Shown piece after piece: positions 36,949 to 46,114 of a stretch of DNA of 64,000 bases. The stretch is from Leptospira meyeri (GTDB lineage Bacteria > Spirochaetota > Leptospiria > Leptospirales > Leptospiraceae), in assembly GCF_004368965.1 (NCBI RefSeq), contig NZ_SORO01000001.1:930001-994000 (forward strand). The letters are read 5' to 3'. The notes beneath the pieces are model-generated. The model was not told the origin of the DNA, did not search any database, and saw only the letters and a list, made by a program, of their open reading frames with translations. The position numbers and the translations under genes are program-made. Position 1 is the stretch's first letter; each line of letters starts with the position of its first letter.

Positions 36949-38204
36949 TACCGGTCCCCCCAGAGACGCTGCAACTGTTCCTTTAAATTCTTTTCCATAC
37001 CCTGATTTGTCGGTTCATAAAACTGAGGGATGTTAGGATAAAAATCGGTTGGGAAATAACGTTCTTTTAGGAAATGACCTGGAAAATCATGGGGGTATTG
37101 GTAATCTTTTCCTGCCCCTTCCTTCTTATGTGTGGCTGTGGGAGCATTTCGTAAGTGATTGGGAATTTGAAACTCTCGCTTCCTTTCCCGAACTAGTTGT
37201 AAGGCTTTATCTATTGCCAAATAACTTGCGTTAGATTTTGGTGCTGAGGCAAGAAAAGTGGCACATTGGCCCAGAGGAATCCTACCTTCCGGCATCCCCA
37301 CTCGTTCCACGGCCTGCCAGGTGGCAATCGCAAGAGGAAGGGCATGGACACTAGCATTTCCCACATCTTCACTGGCAAAAATCACAAGCCTTCTTGCGAT
37401 AAAAAGTGGGTCTTCCCCCCCTTCGATCATCAGCGCCAAATAAAAGAGTGCGGCATCGGGATCACTCCCACGAAGGGATTTGATAAAAGCAGAGATGATA
37501 TCATAATGACTCTCACTGTTTTTATCATAAAAGATTACATTCTCACCTAAAATCTCAGCTAACTTAGATTCGTCGATATGTTCAGTGTCTTCTGTAAAAC
37601 TTAAAATTCGTTCCAGATACCCGAGAAGTTTTCTTGCATCTCCCGAACTTCTACGGAAAAGCTCTTTTTTTAGGTCTTCTGAAAAATTTCCTTTATTGTT
37701 TAGTTTTGTAAGGCAAGTTTCAAAAATAGAATTTTCTTCTTCTTCGGATAAAGTGGTGAGTCGGTAGACAAGCATCCGAGAAAGGAGAGCCTTATTGACC
37801 CGAAAGCTAGGATTTTCTGTAGTTGCCGCAATTAATATAATCTCACCTTCCTCTACGGCGGAAAGAAGTGCATCTTGTTGGGAGGACGAAAAACGATGAA
37901 TTTCATCTAAAAACAAAACAATGGTTCCCCTACGTTTGGCTTCATCCAAAACTTCTCGCACTTCTTTCACACCACTGGTCACACAACTTAAATAACGTTT
38001 TTCTAAACTCCAACCTTGTGTGAGAAGATGCGCCAAGGTAGTTTTACCAGTACCGGGTGGGCCGTAAAACAGAATGGAGGTGGGTTTGGTAATGGCTCTG
38101 AGTGATTGCACGACTTTCGCCTGTCCAACAAATTCTGACCAAGATTTGGGTCGCAAGGCATGGGCCAAAGGAACTTGTTTGTGTTGTGAAAAAAGCGAAT
38201 CCAA
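36945..38204 (-). CDS. rarA: Replication-associated recombination protein A
   Basis: AAA+ ATPase of the RarA/MgsA/WRNIP1 family that acts at stalled replication forks and resembles clamp-loader subunits. The 419-residue protein has the Walker [15 protein letters not shown], Walker [20 protein letters not shown], sensor 1 [12 protein letters not shown] and the C-terminal tetramerisation region with [19 protein letters not shown] and [14 protein letters not shown]. Length is normal. It starts one base after the Cys-motif protein. Confidence 0.96.
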   Translation of the reverse strand: MDSLFSQHKQVPLAHALRPKSWSEFVGQAKVVQSLRAITKPTSILFYGPPGTGKTTLAHLLTQGWSLEKRYLSCVTSGVKEVREVLDEAKRRGTIVLFLDEIHRFSSSQQDALLSAVEEGEIILIAATTENPSFRVNKALLSRMLVYRLTTLSEEEENSIFETCLTKLNNKGNFSEDLKKELFRRSSGDARKLLGYLERILSFTEDTEHIDESKLAEILGENVIFYDKNSESHYDIISAFIKSLRGSDPDAALFYLALMIEGGEDPLFIARRLVIFASEDVGNASVHALPLAIATWQAVERVGMPEGRIPLGQCATFLASAPKSNASYLAIDKALQLVRERKREFQIPNHLRNAPTATHKKEGAGKDYQYPHDFPGHFLKERYFPTDFYPNIPQFYEPTNQGMEKNLKEQLQRLWGDRY

Positions 38205-38205
38205 G

Positions 38206-38427
38206 TTACTTTTTTTCCAATTCTTTTTTTACAGCCATATAACAATTGTATATGGTTTCGTTACAAACATCACAGCCGGAATTACAACAAATGAGAGATC
38301 TTTCCGAAACCTTTCCTTCAACCAAATTTTTTACAAATGCAGCGGTCCTATCAGGTAAAAAGAAAAATCGAGTCTTTTCTAGAATGACTTCATCAACTGT
38401 TTTAGGGAACAAACGGTCGTCTGACAT
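38206..38427 (-). CDS. Short protein with oxidoreductase-like Cys motif
   Basis: A 73-residue protein whose C-terminal half reads CCNSGCDVCNETIYNCYM. This is close to the CCGSGCxxCVWDxY motif of the small oxidoreductase-like domain found in OXLD1-type proteins and bacterial homologues. The four Cys may bind a metal or take part in redox; the chemistry is not established. It directly abuts the DedA-family stop at 38428 and ends one base before rarA, so it belongs to that operon. Confidence 0.6.
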   Translation of the reverse strand: MSDDRLFPKTVDEVILEKTRFFFLPDRTAAFVKNLVEGKVSERSLICCNSGCDVCNETIYNCYMAVKKELEKK

Positions 38428-39012
38428 TTATCCTCCTGTAATCCATCCAAGATACATGGCATAAAAATAAACTGTCACTCGAACAAATCGAAAAAGAGAT
38501 CCAAGTAAAAATAGCGAATAACGCATCTTAAATGTTCCCACCGTATAAGCCATCCAAGAATAAGGAATAGGAGTCAGGGCACTTAAAACCACGGCACCAA
38601 ACCCATATTTACGCAGATAAGGAAGGAGTTTATCCTCATAGTGTAAAACCATTTGTCTACCCAAATGAAACTTGGGGATGAGATACAATCCGATCAAGTA
38701 TGCTAAGGATCCACCGAGGATACTCCCAAAGGACATGGAGAGAATCGTTTTTAAGGGATCCATTTCTCCTGTGATGGCAAGCATTAGAAAGGCATCGGGA
38801 GGAACAAAAGCTGGAAGACTATCAGAAAGAATCATTCCTACAAAAAGCCCTAAATACCCAAAAATACGAACAAAGTGTTCGCTAAATCCGAGTAGTTCCT
38901 TTCGAAAGAAAAAAGCAAGTCCAAATACAATCGCTAAAACAATCACAATTGAAAGGATGGTTTGAAAAATAAGACCACGAAGGTTGATGGAAGTTTCTTT
39001 TTCTTTTGTCAT
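38428..39012 (-). CDS. DedA/VTT-domain membrane protein
   Basis: A 194-residue integral membrane protein of the DedA/SNARE-associated (VTT) family. Features: an N-terminal helix, then LGLFVGMILSDSLPAFVPPDAFLML (family acidic/Pro region), MSFGSILGGSLAYLIGLYL (G-rich re-entrant helix) and KYGFGAVVLSALTPIPYSWMAYTVGT with the conserved TPIPY. Such proteins help flip or traffic phospholipids and undecaprenyl phosphate. ATG 39012 removes an upstream extension that shows no membrane or family character. About 53 bases separate it from pth. Confidence 0.85.
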   Translation of the reverse strand: MTKEKETSINLRGLIFQTILSIVIVLAIVFGLAFFFRKELLGFSEHFVRIFGYLGLFVGMILSDSLPAFVPPDAFLMLAITGEMDPLKTILSMSFGSILGGSLAYLIGLYLIPKFHLGRQMVLHYEDKLLPYLRKYGFGAVVLSALTPIPYSWMAYTVGTFKMRYSLFLLGSLFRFVRVTVYFYAMYLGWITGG

Positions 39013-39065
39013 ATATATGTGATCTATGGTATATTTACCATTTTTTGTCTGGAGTGTGATCCACT

Positions 39066-39632
39066 CTAATCTCCATTCTCTTTTCGGATTAAATTGCGAT
39101 TGGTTCGGAGCCAATCTTCAATTTTAGTAACAGATTCTTTGATAAGAGCATCCAAACTGTTTTTTTCTTCCGAATTAAAATTTTGCAAAACAAAATCAGC
39201 CACTTCCATGCCACCTTTTTCTGGTTTGCCGACTCCAAACCGTAACCTGTGAAAATCTTGTGAACCAAGTTTTGCCACGATATCTTTTAGTCCGTTGTGA
39301 CCAGCAGTTCCGCCACCAATTTTATTTTTTATCTTACCAAAAGGTAAATCAACTTCATCCTGAATCACTAAAATCCTGGAAGGAGGTATTTTATACAAAT
39401 TGGCGAGAGTTTGCGTGGCTTTTCCTGAAAGATTCATAAACTCTAAAGGTTTCAAAAGATGGACTTTGTCCCCTTCTAAGCTATGTGTTGTCTCCATATA
39501 CTTTTTGGAATCTTTAAAGGAAACACCAAAGCTACTAGCAAGTGCATCCAAAATCATAAAACCAATGTTATGGCGTGTATTTTTATATTTATCCCCGGGA
39601 TTCCCGAGGCCCACAATGAGAAAATGAATCAT
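39066..39632 (-). CDS. pth: Peptidyl-tRNA hydrolase
   Basis: Releases peptide from prematurely dissociated peptidyl-tRNA, an essential recycling step. The 188-residue enzyme has GLGNPGDKYKNTRHNIGF with the catalytic His, EFMNLSGKAT, QDEVDLPFGKIK with the catalytic Asp and KIGGGTAGHNGLKD. Its ATG overlaps the cimA stop by 4 bases (ATGA). Confidence 0.97.
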   Translation of the reverse strand: MIHFLIVGLGNPGDKYKNTRHNIGFMILDALASSFGVSFKDSKKYMETTHSLEGDKVHLLKPLEFMNLSGKATQTLANLYKIPPSRILVIQDEVDLPFGKIKNKIGGGTAGHNGLKDIVAKLGSQDFHRLRFGVGKPEKGGMEVADFVLQNFNSEEKNSLDALIKESVTKIEDWLRTNRNLIRKENGD

Positions 39633-41164
39633 ACGTTCCCAAGTAAAATATGTAACAATCGTTCCGTGGCCTTAACAGCTGCCACTTGTTGGTCAGAGTC
39701 AATGCCAATGGTGCGAATGGGATGAGTTGCACCTTCAACTTTCCAGGTAATGACAGTTTCGACTAGAGCGTTGGTATTTCCTCCAGGAGGAATCCTTACT
39801 TCGTAGTCATAGAGTTTTGGGATTTGGATTTTTAATTCTTTTAAAATTTTACCAAGGGCATTCATAAACGCATCATACCCGCCGTCCCCTTCTCCCTTTG
39901 CTTCATAAAGTTTTCCTTGGAAATTCACCTTCACTTCGGCCTTTGGTTTGACCCCGATCCCACTAGTCACTGTACAAGTCTCAATACGAAAACTTGCTTC
40001 TAGATTTTCACCTGTAATATCGGAGATGATATAGGGAAGGTCTTCCTTGGTGACGGTTTTATTTTGGTCTCCCAGTTCAATCACCCTTTCCAAAACTTTT
40101 TTTTCAATTTCAGGGGAAAGAACCATACCCAGCTGTTTTAAATTTTCTGTAATACTTGCTTTACCAGCTAACTTTCCTAATGCGTAAACTCTAGATCTAC
40201 CAAACCGTTCCGGCAAAATGGGATTGGCATACAAATTTCCTTTTTTATCACCATCAGCATGAACACCTGCGGTTTGAGTGAAAACATCCTCGCCAACGAT
40301 GGGTCGGTTATCAGAAATACGTTTCCCTGAAAAAACTGCCACAAGCCTTGAGGCGTTGGTGATTTCTTTTTCCACAATAGAAGTTTTAAATTTTGTTTTA
40401 TCATGGATAGCAGTGACGACAGCCTCTAAAGGAGAATTACCAGCACGTTCTCCGAGACCATTGACTGCCACATGGAGCCCACGAACTCCGGCACTCACAG
40501 CTTCTAAACAGTTCGCAACTGCTAAATCATAATCATTATGTCCATGGAATTCAAACCACAAATCCGGGAACTCTTTTACGAGATCGGTAATGGCTGTTCG
40601 AACTTCCAAAGGAGACAGAACTCCAAGAGTATCTGCCAAATAAAATTTTCTAACAGGGAACTTTGATACAACACGTAAATATTCTAATACGTAATCTCGA
40701 GAATGGATGTATCCATTTGACCAGTCTTCCAAATAAACGTTTACAGCGATACCGGAAGCAGCGGCGAATTCGACTGTTTTCTGGATGTCAAAAAAATGTT
40801 CTGACGGGGTCCTTCGAAGTTGATTCGTTAGGTGATTAAGCGAACCCTTTGTGAGAAGATTCAAAACCCGAACCCCTGTTCCCTTCATCCATTCGACAGT
40901 TTTATCAAAATCAACGAATCCTAATATCTCGATTCGATCGTGCAAACCTTCTGATTTTGCCCATTCCACAATTTTTTTGACTGCTTCGAATTCACCTGGT
41001 GAGACACGAGCACTGGCAATTTCCACTCGATTGGCCTTCAGATCCATTAACAGGTGTTTTGTGATATTTAGCTTCTGTTGCCAAGAAAATGAGACACCGT
41101 TTGTTTGTTCCCCATCTCGTAATGTGACGTCGAGGATTTCTATACTAGAGTTTGGTTCGGTCAT
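39629..41164 (-). CDS. cimA: (R)-citramalate synthase
   Basis: Condenses pyruvate with acetyl-CoA to (R)-citramalate, the first step of the threonine-independent isoleucine pathway known in Leptospira. The 511-residue protein matches the leptospiral CimA type closely: EILDVTLRDGEQTNGVSFSW catalytic loop, ILGFVDFDKTVEWMKG, VYLEDWSNG, FHGHNDYDLAVANCLEA metal-binding His pair, and GEDVFTQTAGVHADGDKKGN. A C-terminal LeuA-type regulatory domain (isoleucine feedback) includes EGDGGYDAFMNAL. ATG 41164 is chosen because upstream codons are unlike the family; it overlaps the Smr gene by 4 bases. LeuA is the alternative, but the family detail favours CimA. Confidence 0.93.
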   Translation of the reverse strand: MTEPNSSIEILDVTLRDGEQTNGVSFSWQQKLNITKHLLMDLKANRVEIASARVSPGEFEAVKKIVEWAKSEGLHDRIEILGFVDFDKTVEWMKGTGVRVLNLLTKGSLNHLTNQLRRTPSEHFFDIQKTVEFAAASGIAVNVYLEDWSNGYIHSRDYVLEYLRVVSKFPVRKFYLADTLGVLSPLEVRTAITDLVKEFPDLWFEFHGHNDYDLAVANCLEAVSAGVRGLHVAVNGLGERAGNSPLEAVVTAIHDKTKFKTSIVEKEITNASRLVAVFSGKRISDNRPIVGEDVFTQTAGVHADGDKKGNLYANPILPERFGRSRVYALGKLAGKASITENLKQLGMVLSPEIEKKVLERVIELGDQNKTVTKEDLPYIISDITGENLEASFRIETCTVTSGIGVKPKAEVKVNFQGKLYEAKGEGDGGYDAFMNALGKILKELKIQIPKLYDYEVRIPPGGNTNALVETVITWKVEGATHPIRTIGIDSDQQVAAVKATERLLHILLGNV

Positions 41165-41436
41165 GATTTCAATCGGTTGATGTATTCTTTGGAGGGGGCA
41201 AGAATTTCCACAATCGTCGCGCCCGGGTTTGACCGAAACATCGGATCGGTCTCCACTAGTTTCAGAAAACCGCAAGACTCTACGTAGTCAATCGCCATTC
41301 GCCGAAGAATTCCTTCCCCGATCCCGTGCAAAATTTCGACATAGGTCTCCCCATCCATAAAGGCATCATGGAGTTCCCGTTCTAGTTTGATACGAGCTTC
41401 TTCAAATCGGAGTTTGCGGATGTAGATGGTACGCAC
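41161..41436 (-). CDS. Smr-domain protein
   Basis: A 91-residue protein that is essentially one Smr (small MutS-related) domain. It opens LRFEEARIKLERELHDAFM, matching LDLHGxxxxEALxxLxxFL, then YVEILHGIGEGILRRM, matching the HGKGTGxLR motif, then a strand ending GATIVEIL. The first conserved D/H motif (LDLHG) is replaced by KLRFE, a change seen in some members. Smr domains nick DNA or RNA structures or bind ribosomes; which applies here is unknown. The start is GTG 41436. It overlaps cimA. Confidence 0.85.
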   Translation of the reverse strand: MRTIYIRKLRFEEARIKLERELHDAFMDGETYVEILHGIGEGILRRMAIDYVESCGFLKLVETDPMFRSNPGATIVEILAPSKEYINRLKS

Positions 41437-41457
41437 CTTACGTCCAGAAAAATGGAC

Positions 41458-41874
41458 TTAGGTCAAATTGCAACAGAAACGAACTGCATCGAGTAATTCC
41501 CTGGTATTCCAAGGTTTGGAAAAAATGGCATACGTTTTTGCTTCTTCTTTCACTCGGTTGATGGCTTCTCGGTCGGCATGACCTGAGATTAATATCGATT
41601 TGATATGTGGGTATTTTTGATGAACCTGAATGAGAAATTCATCCCCTCGCATTCCTGGCATGAGCCAATCGGAGAGAATGAGAATGACTTCTACTCCAGA
41701 ACTACAAAGGTCATCGATCACTTCCATGGCCTCTTCCGGGTTTTGTGCCGTTTCGTATGTAAAACCACCACCAATTTCCCGTTTTAGTTCTTGTACGAGG
41801 GAAAGGAGAAGGATCGGCTCATCATCTACGCATAGGATTGCGTTTTTTTCAGTTTGTAGCTGCGTAATATTCAA
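41458..41874 (-). CDS. Receiver-only response regulator
   Basis: A 138-residue protein consisting of a single CheY-like receiver domain with no output domain. The acidic pair is in CVDDEP, the phosphoacceptor Asp is in [17 protein letters not shown], Ser/Thr in SILISGHAD and Lys in [10 protein letters not shown]. Its ATG overlaps the histidine kinase stop by 4 bases, so the two are cognate. Without an output domain it may act by protein-protein contact or pass phosphate to another protein. Confidence 0.92.
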   Translation of the reverse strand: MNITQLQTEKNAILCVDDEPILLLSLVQELKREIGGGFTYETAQNPEEAMEVIDDLCSSGVEVILILSDWLMPGMRGDEFLIQVHQKYPHIKSILISGHADREAINRVKEEAKTYAIFSKPWNTRELLDAVRFCCNLT

Positions 41875-44603
41875 TCTCTTTCCCCTTCGATTACCTTTGG
41901 TAAGTACACCCTAAACTCAGTCCCTTGCTCATCTGACGAAAATTCAATTGTACCTTTCATTTTTTCTACGATTTGTTTACAAATGTCAAGCCCAAGCCCA
42001 ATGCCTTCGCCATGTTTTTTTGTAGTAAAAAAAGGTAAAAAAATCTTATCACGAATCTCCGGGGCAATGCCTTTGCCGGAATCTTGAATGGATGTGATGA
42101 CCATATCCTCATTCGAAAAAACAGAGATGGTTAATTTTCCACGATATTCCATTGCTTGTAAAGCATTGTTAATGATATTGATCCACACTTGATTCAGTTT
42201 GTCTCTTTCCGCCAAACAATAATCAGTTGTTTTATATAATTTTGTAACTTCTACATCATTTTTAATCTTTGTTTGGTATAAAGTAAGTATAGAATCTAAT
42301 TCAGTTGGGATATGAACATTATGAAAATTCGTTTCTGTTTCTAATCGATCTGTATAAAGATAATGTTTGAGGGCATTGACTACATGGGAGGCTTTCTCAG
42401 TTGCTGTTTGAATTACGTAAGCCAAACGATACAAACTCCCCAAAATCAAAACATTTTGCAAAATGATCCCTGACTTAGGTCTTTTTAAAACTTTTAAGAT
42501 TGGTTCGTCCAGCTGAAGAATTCCAAGTGAAGTCAGATCTTCCATGACTTCTTCTGGATTTTCTATTTGATGAGAATTTAATATTCCGATTCTTTCCTTT
42601 TTTTCTGTACGATTGAGTAACCCGGCATGGCGAGCCCCAAAAGAAACACCTAAATTCAAAAAAAAACGGAAGTCTTCTTTTTCGGTGACATCCAAGGACT
42701 CTAAAAAATCAGGAAGACTTGCTATATCATTTTTTAAAATTTCTGACATAGAATGAACACTGGAGGTGATCGCACCGAGAGGAGTGTTTAGTTCATGAGT
42801 GATCCCTGCAGCAAATTGCCCAAGAGCTGCCAATTTTTCACTCTGTAAAAGTTGCGTTTGTGTTTTATGTAAATCGATTAAGATTTTTTCTTTTGTTTCG
42901 ATCATCTCGAGTAAGCTGCGGTTGCTTTCGATCAGAGCCTCCGTTCTTTGGACAATTTTTTCTTCCAAATTGGAATTGGTTTCCATGACCAATCGTTGGC
43001 TTTCCTCCACTCGTTCAAAACTTTGTCTAAGCTCCGAAGACATAAACCGAAAAGCCTCAGAAAGATCTTTTAGCTCGGCAATCATACTTTCACCCACTGG
43101 ATAATTCCAATCTCCCTTTGCTAACGATTTTGATGCATTGGCAAAGGAAAGAACAGGTCTTGTTACAAATTCGGAAATGACTGCCGCCAAAATTAAACTT
43201 AGTAAAATTGCCCAGGCAAATACCATCGCCGATTTACTATTTCCAGTAAACACTCCGCTTAAATAAAATGAATATGGAAATAAAGTGATAAGATATGTTT
43301 TTTCTTTGAGCTTTGGGTGTGAATAAATCGTAACCATCGCATTCCAGTTTTCACGAGAAAGCGGCTTTTTTGTCACAATGGCAAAACTGAAACGTTTTTC
43401 AGAAGCACTGATTTCGTTTTCTAATTTCTTAAGTTCAACTCTTACAACTTCCAATACCCTGGATTTATTTGTTTCCGAAGAAAGTGAAGCCAAAGGATTC
43501 AAATGTGCATCTAGTAAAAACACCTTACCTTGCGCATTCACCTTCGAATCATCCAGAACTTCCACAAGTTTACTTTGTTCGTATTGTTTTCCAGGTGTGT
43601 TGGGAATCTCAGAGAAATAACGATCCAAACTTAAATTGATATTTTTTGACCACTGCCGGTGAAGAACCTCAACCATTTGGAATGCAGCTTGTTCTGCATT
43701 TTTTAAGGTAACGTAAGAAGTTATTCCAACAAGAATAAGCACCAAACAAACAAAAGGTGTCACGATGAATAATTGTAATGAAATTCCTGTTTTTAAATCT
43801 GATTCTTTGTCGGAAATTTTTTGTCCGTTTGGTCCAGAAGTCCAAATCCAAGGTGGATCGGACAAAGTGACTTCTTTGACTTGCCCCGGAACTTCTGCCC
43901 AAAAAAAGCCCAATCTTCTGACTATCGGAAATGTAACTAACATAACCAAAGGAGCCAAAATCCAAGTGATCCCCGTGGTAAATAAAAGTGCAGAACTAAC
44001 TGTGTGGTAGGAAATTTCAGAGCCAAATTGTTCCGAACATAAATACCCCCACAAGAATGGTTCGAGGGATAAAAAAAGTAGAACAAATAAAAAATAATAA
44101 ACCCAGACTCTCACCTTACGAAAATTAGGTGACTTTCCAATCATTTGATAGGACAACCAAAAGATAGTTGGGTTGATAAAATATCCCGGCAACCAGTCCC
44201 ATAAAAATTCTGGTGGGACACCTTCAATTAAGTCAGAGAGTCCATAAGCAAATGGAACTGCAAGAAGGGCAGGATATCCAAAAAAGTTCAAACAAAGGAA
44301 TACGGAAAGATCCTTGAGACTTTCCAGTGTTTGGGCTCCAGGGATTAAAACGATGGAACTTCCCAAATAACCAGTCAGGAAGATAGATACAAAGGTAATG
44401 ACAAACCAATAGAAACTGGTTAAATTCCAATTCCAAACTTCTCGAGAAATCCGAAAGGTTTTTCCATTCCGAAAGGTAAAACCAGCAAAAGCAAATATAG
44501 AAATAATAGAACCTAATAAAAAAGAAAACCGCCCCCAAACCTCAAGGATTGGCAAAGGGATATTCGCGATTACATGTTCGATCCAAACAATGATCTCGAG
44601 CAT
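41871..44603 (-). CDS. Membrane sensor histidine kinase
   Basis: The 910-residue protein has a polytopic N-terminal sensor (about 7 hydrophobic segments in residues 1-240), another helix near 275-300, an extracytoplasmic region to about 455 and a further helix. A HAMP-like linker, coiled coil and kinase core follow. The phosphoacceptor His603 is in [18 protein letters not shown]. The ATP-binding boxes are N ([10 protein letters not shown], about residue 813), G1 (DSGKGI), F ([11 protein letters not shown]) and G2 ([11 protein letters not shown]). The distance from His to N box is about 210 residues, roughly 100 more than usual. Stop overlaps the response regulator start. Confidence 0.92.
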   Translation of the reverse strand: MLEIIVWIEHVIANIPLPILEVWGRFSFLLGSIISIFAFAGFTFRNGKTFRISREVWNWNLTSFYWFVITFVSIFLTGYLGSSIVLIPGAQTLESLKDLSVFLCLNFFGYPALLAVPFAYGLSDLIEGVPPEFLWDWLPGYFINPTIFWLSYQMIGKSPNFRKVRVWVYYFLFVLLFLSLEPFLWGYLCSEQFGSEISYHTVSSALLFTTGITWILAPLVMLVTFPIVRRLGFFWAEVPGQVKEVTLSDPPWIWTSGPNGQKISDKESDLKTGISLQLFIVTPFVCLVLILVGITSYVTLKNAEQAAFQMVEVLHRQWSKNINLSLDRYFSEIPNTPGKQYEQSKLVEVLDDSKVNAQGKVFLLDAHLNPLASLSSETNKSRVLEVVRVELKKLENEISASEKRFSFAIVTKKPLSRENWNAMVTIYSHPKLKEKTYLITLFPYSFYLSGVFTGNSKSAMVFAWAILLSLILAAVISEFVTRPVLSFANASKSLAKGDWNYPVGESMIAELKDLSEAFRFMSSELRQSFERVEESQRLVMETNSNLEEKIVQRTEALIESNRSLLEMIETKEKILIDLHKTQTQLLQSEKLAALGQFAAGITHELNTPLGAITSSVHSMSEILKNDIASLPDFLESLDVTEKEDFRFFLNLGVSFGARHAGLLNRTEKKERIGILNSHQIENPEEVMEDLTSLGILQLDEPILKVLKRPKSGIILQNVLILGSLYRLAYVIQTATEKASHVVNALKHYLYTDRLETETNFHNVHIPTELDSILTLYQTKIKNDVEVTKLYKTTDYCLAERDKLNQVWINIINNALQAMEYRGKLTISVFSNEDMVITSIQDSGKGIAPEIRDKIFLPFFTTKKHGEGIGLGLDICKQIVEKMKGTIEFSSDEQGTEFRVYLPKVIEGERD

Positions 44604-44623
44604 AGCCCGTGAATCGTATCGAA

Positions 44624-45694
44624 TTATGAATCTAAGTAAAGCAAAAACTTTTTTACTTTCGAGGCGAGAGACGATGGAAATTCAGCATCCAGACTCGAAA
44701 AAGTAACCCACTTACTTTCGACACCGAATTTCTTTGCCAATTTTTCGATTTCTCCCCTCAATTCCCAATGATAGGCCAAAACGGAAAAATCCAACTTATG
44801 GTGGGTGATTGTGTGTTTGAATTTACCGATCGGCCTCGGGTCTTTTATGATTTCTTTCAGAGCAAGAAAAAAAGCAGTTGGGGCATATGTTTCTTCCGGG
44901 ATATCTCCGACCATTCCATAGGGAAGATGGAACATATCTTTCAAAAACCGCATTTTGGGTTCACGAACTAATAAAATCTGCTTTTGGTTCAACAGAACTA
45001 TAATTTCTGAAAAAAGTTGGATTTGTTTTTTCTCTTTTTTTCTGAGCGGGATTTCGTCCGTTTTTTGTTGGATTCTTGCAAAACAAAATTCCTTTAGTGG
45101 GCATAATAAACATTTCGGTGATTCTGGCAAACATAAGGTGGCTCCTAATTCCATCAATGCTTGGTTATGATCACCAGGATGGTCTAAATTTAAAAAGAGA
45201 TCCGCTTTCTCTTGTAATTCACGATCAGCTTTGGGTCCTAAAATATTTTCTGAGTAACCATAATAGCGAGACAAAACCCGTTTTACATTTCCATCTAACA
45301 CTGCTAAGGGTAAATCATAGGCAATAGAAAGAATGGCCCTTGCTGTATAATTTCCAATTCCAGGGAGTTTTAAAACAGAATTCAGATCTTTTGGAAAAGA
45401 CCCGTTATAATTTTGGACAAGAAAGATTGCTGCTTTTCTCAAATTCCTGGCCCGACTATAGTATCCAAGTCCTTTCCAAAAAGCCAAAACTTCCTCTTCC
45501 TCTGCTGAAGCCAATGATTCTGGATTTGGGAATCGTTTGATAAAAGATTCGTACAAAGGTAACATCGCATTAACGCGAGTTTGCTGAAGCATTACTTCGG
45601 AAATCCAGATAGGGTATGCTTGTTTTTTCTTTCGAAAGGGCAAGTCCCTTTTGTGGATTTGATACCAATCGAATAATTTTTTCTGAGGATTCAA
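44624..45694 (-). CDS. mutY: A/G-specific adenine glycosylase
   Basis: Removes adenine mispaired with 8-oxoguanine. The 356-residue protein has the catalytic Glu in SEVMLQQTRV, the helix-hairpin-helix LKLPGIGNYTARAILSIAY, the catalytic Asp in AVLDGNVKRVLSR and the [4Fe-4S] ligands C-x6-C-x2-C-x5-C in CLPESPKCLLCPLKEFC. A C-terminal NUDIX-like domain for 8-oxoG recognition follows. The start is TTG 45694, overlapping the stop of the upstream small gene (TTGA). Confidence 0.96.
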   Translation of the reverse strand: MNPQKKLFDWYQIHKRDLPFRKKKQAYPIWISEVMLQQTRVNAMLPLYESFIKRFPNPESLASAEEEEVLAFWKGLGYYSRARNLRKAAIFLVQNYNGSFPKDLNSVLKLPGIGNYTARAILSIAYDLPLAVLDGNVKRVLSRYYGYSENILGPKADRELQEKADLFLNLDHPGDHNQALMELGATLCLPESPKCLLCPLKEFCFARIQQKTDEIPLRKKEKKQIQLFSEIIVLLNQKQILLVREPKMRFLKDMFHLPYGMVGDIPEETYAPTAFFLALKEIIKDPRPIGKFKHTITHHKLDFSVLAYHWELRGEIEKLAKKFGVESKWVTFSSLDAEFPSSLASKVKKFLLYLDS

Positions 45695-46044
45695 ATTTCT
45701 GAATCTTGAATGCTATAACGGAGGAAGGTATTACAACTTCCTTCTTCTGTATATCTAACAAGATCATAGTCCAAACGAGTGGATCGGAAGAATTTGGAAT
45801 GTGCTAATCTTTCTCGTATTTCCTGACGGATATGGTCTCTAGCTTCTTGGCGTTTATCATAATAAGCTGGTGACAGGATTTCACTTTTGTAGGACAAACT
45901 TCCCTCGCGGTAGATCGCCACAGTGACCTGCACCCGGTATTTTCGCTGTAAACCTTGTTTTACTTCCGTATTCATCGTATCAAAAAGCCCGGCATTCTTC
46001 CTAAATAGATTTTCGGTCCAGGGAGGTTGGAAATTGAAACCCAC
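45691..46044 (-). CDS. Small protein of unknown function upstream of mutY
   Basis: A 117-residue soluble-looking protein starting at GTG 46044. It is basic in the middle (VKQGLQRKYRVQVTVAIYREG) and contains a helix rich in Arg/Glu (DKRQEARDHIRQEIRERL). No signal peptide, membrane segment or known motif is visible. Its stop overlaps the mutY start by 4 bases, which supports it as a real, coupled gene. It is divergent from ispG. Confidence 0.6.
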   Translation of the reverse strand: MGFNFQPPWTENLFRKNAGLFDTMNTEVKQGLQRKYRVQVTVAIYREGSLSYKSEILSPAYYDKRQEARDHIRQEIRERLAHSKFFRSTRLDYDLVRYTEEGSCNTFLRYSIQDSEI

Positions 46045-46114
46045 AGATTTTTTTCATACTGCTTGCCCAAAATTTCGAATTTAATTTTCTAGATAATGAG
46101 AACATAAGATTCAA

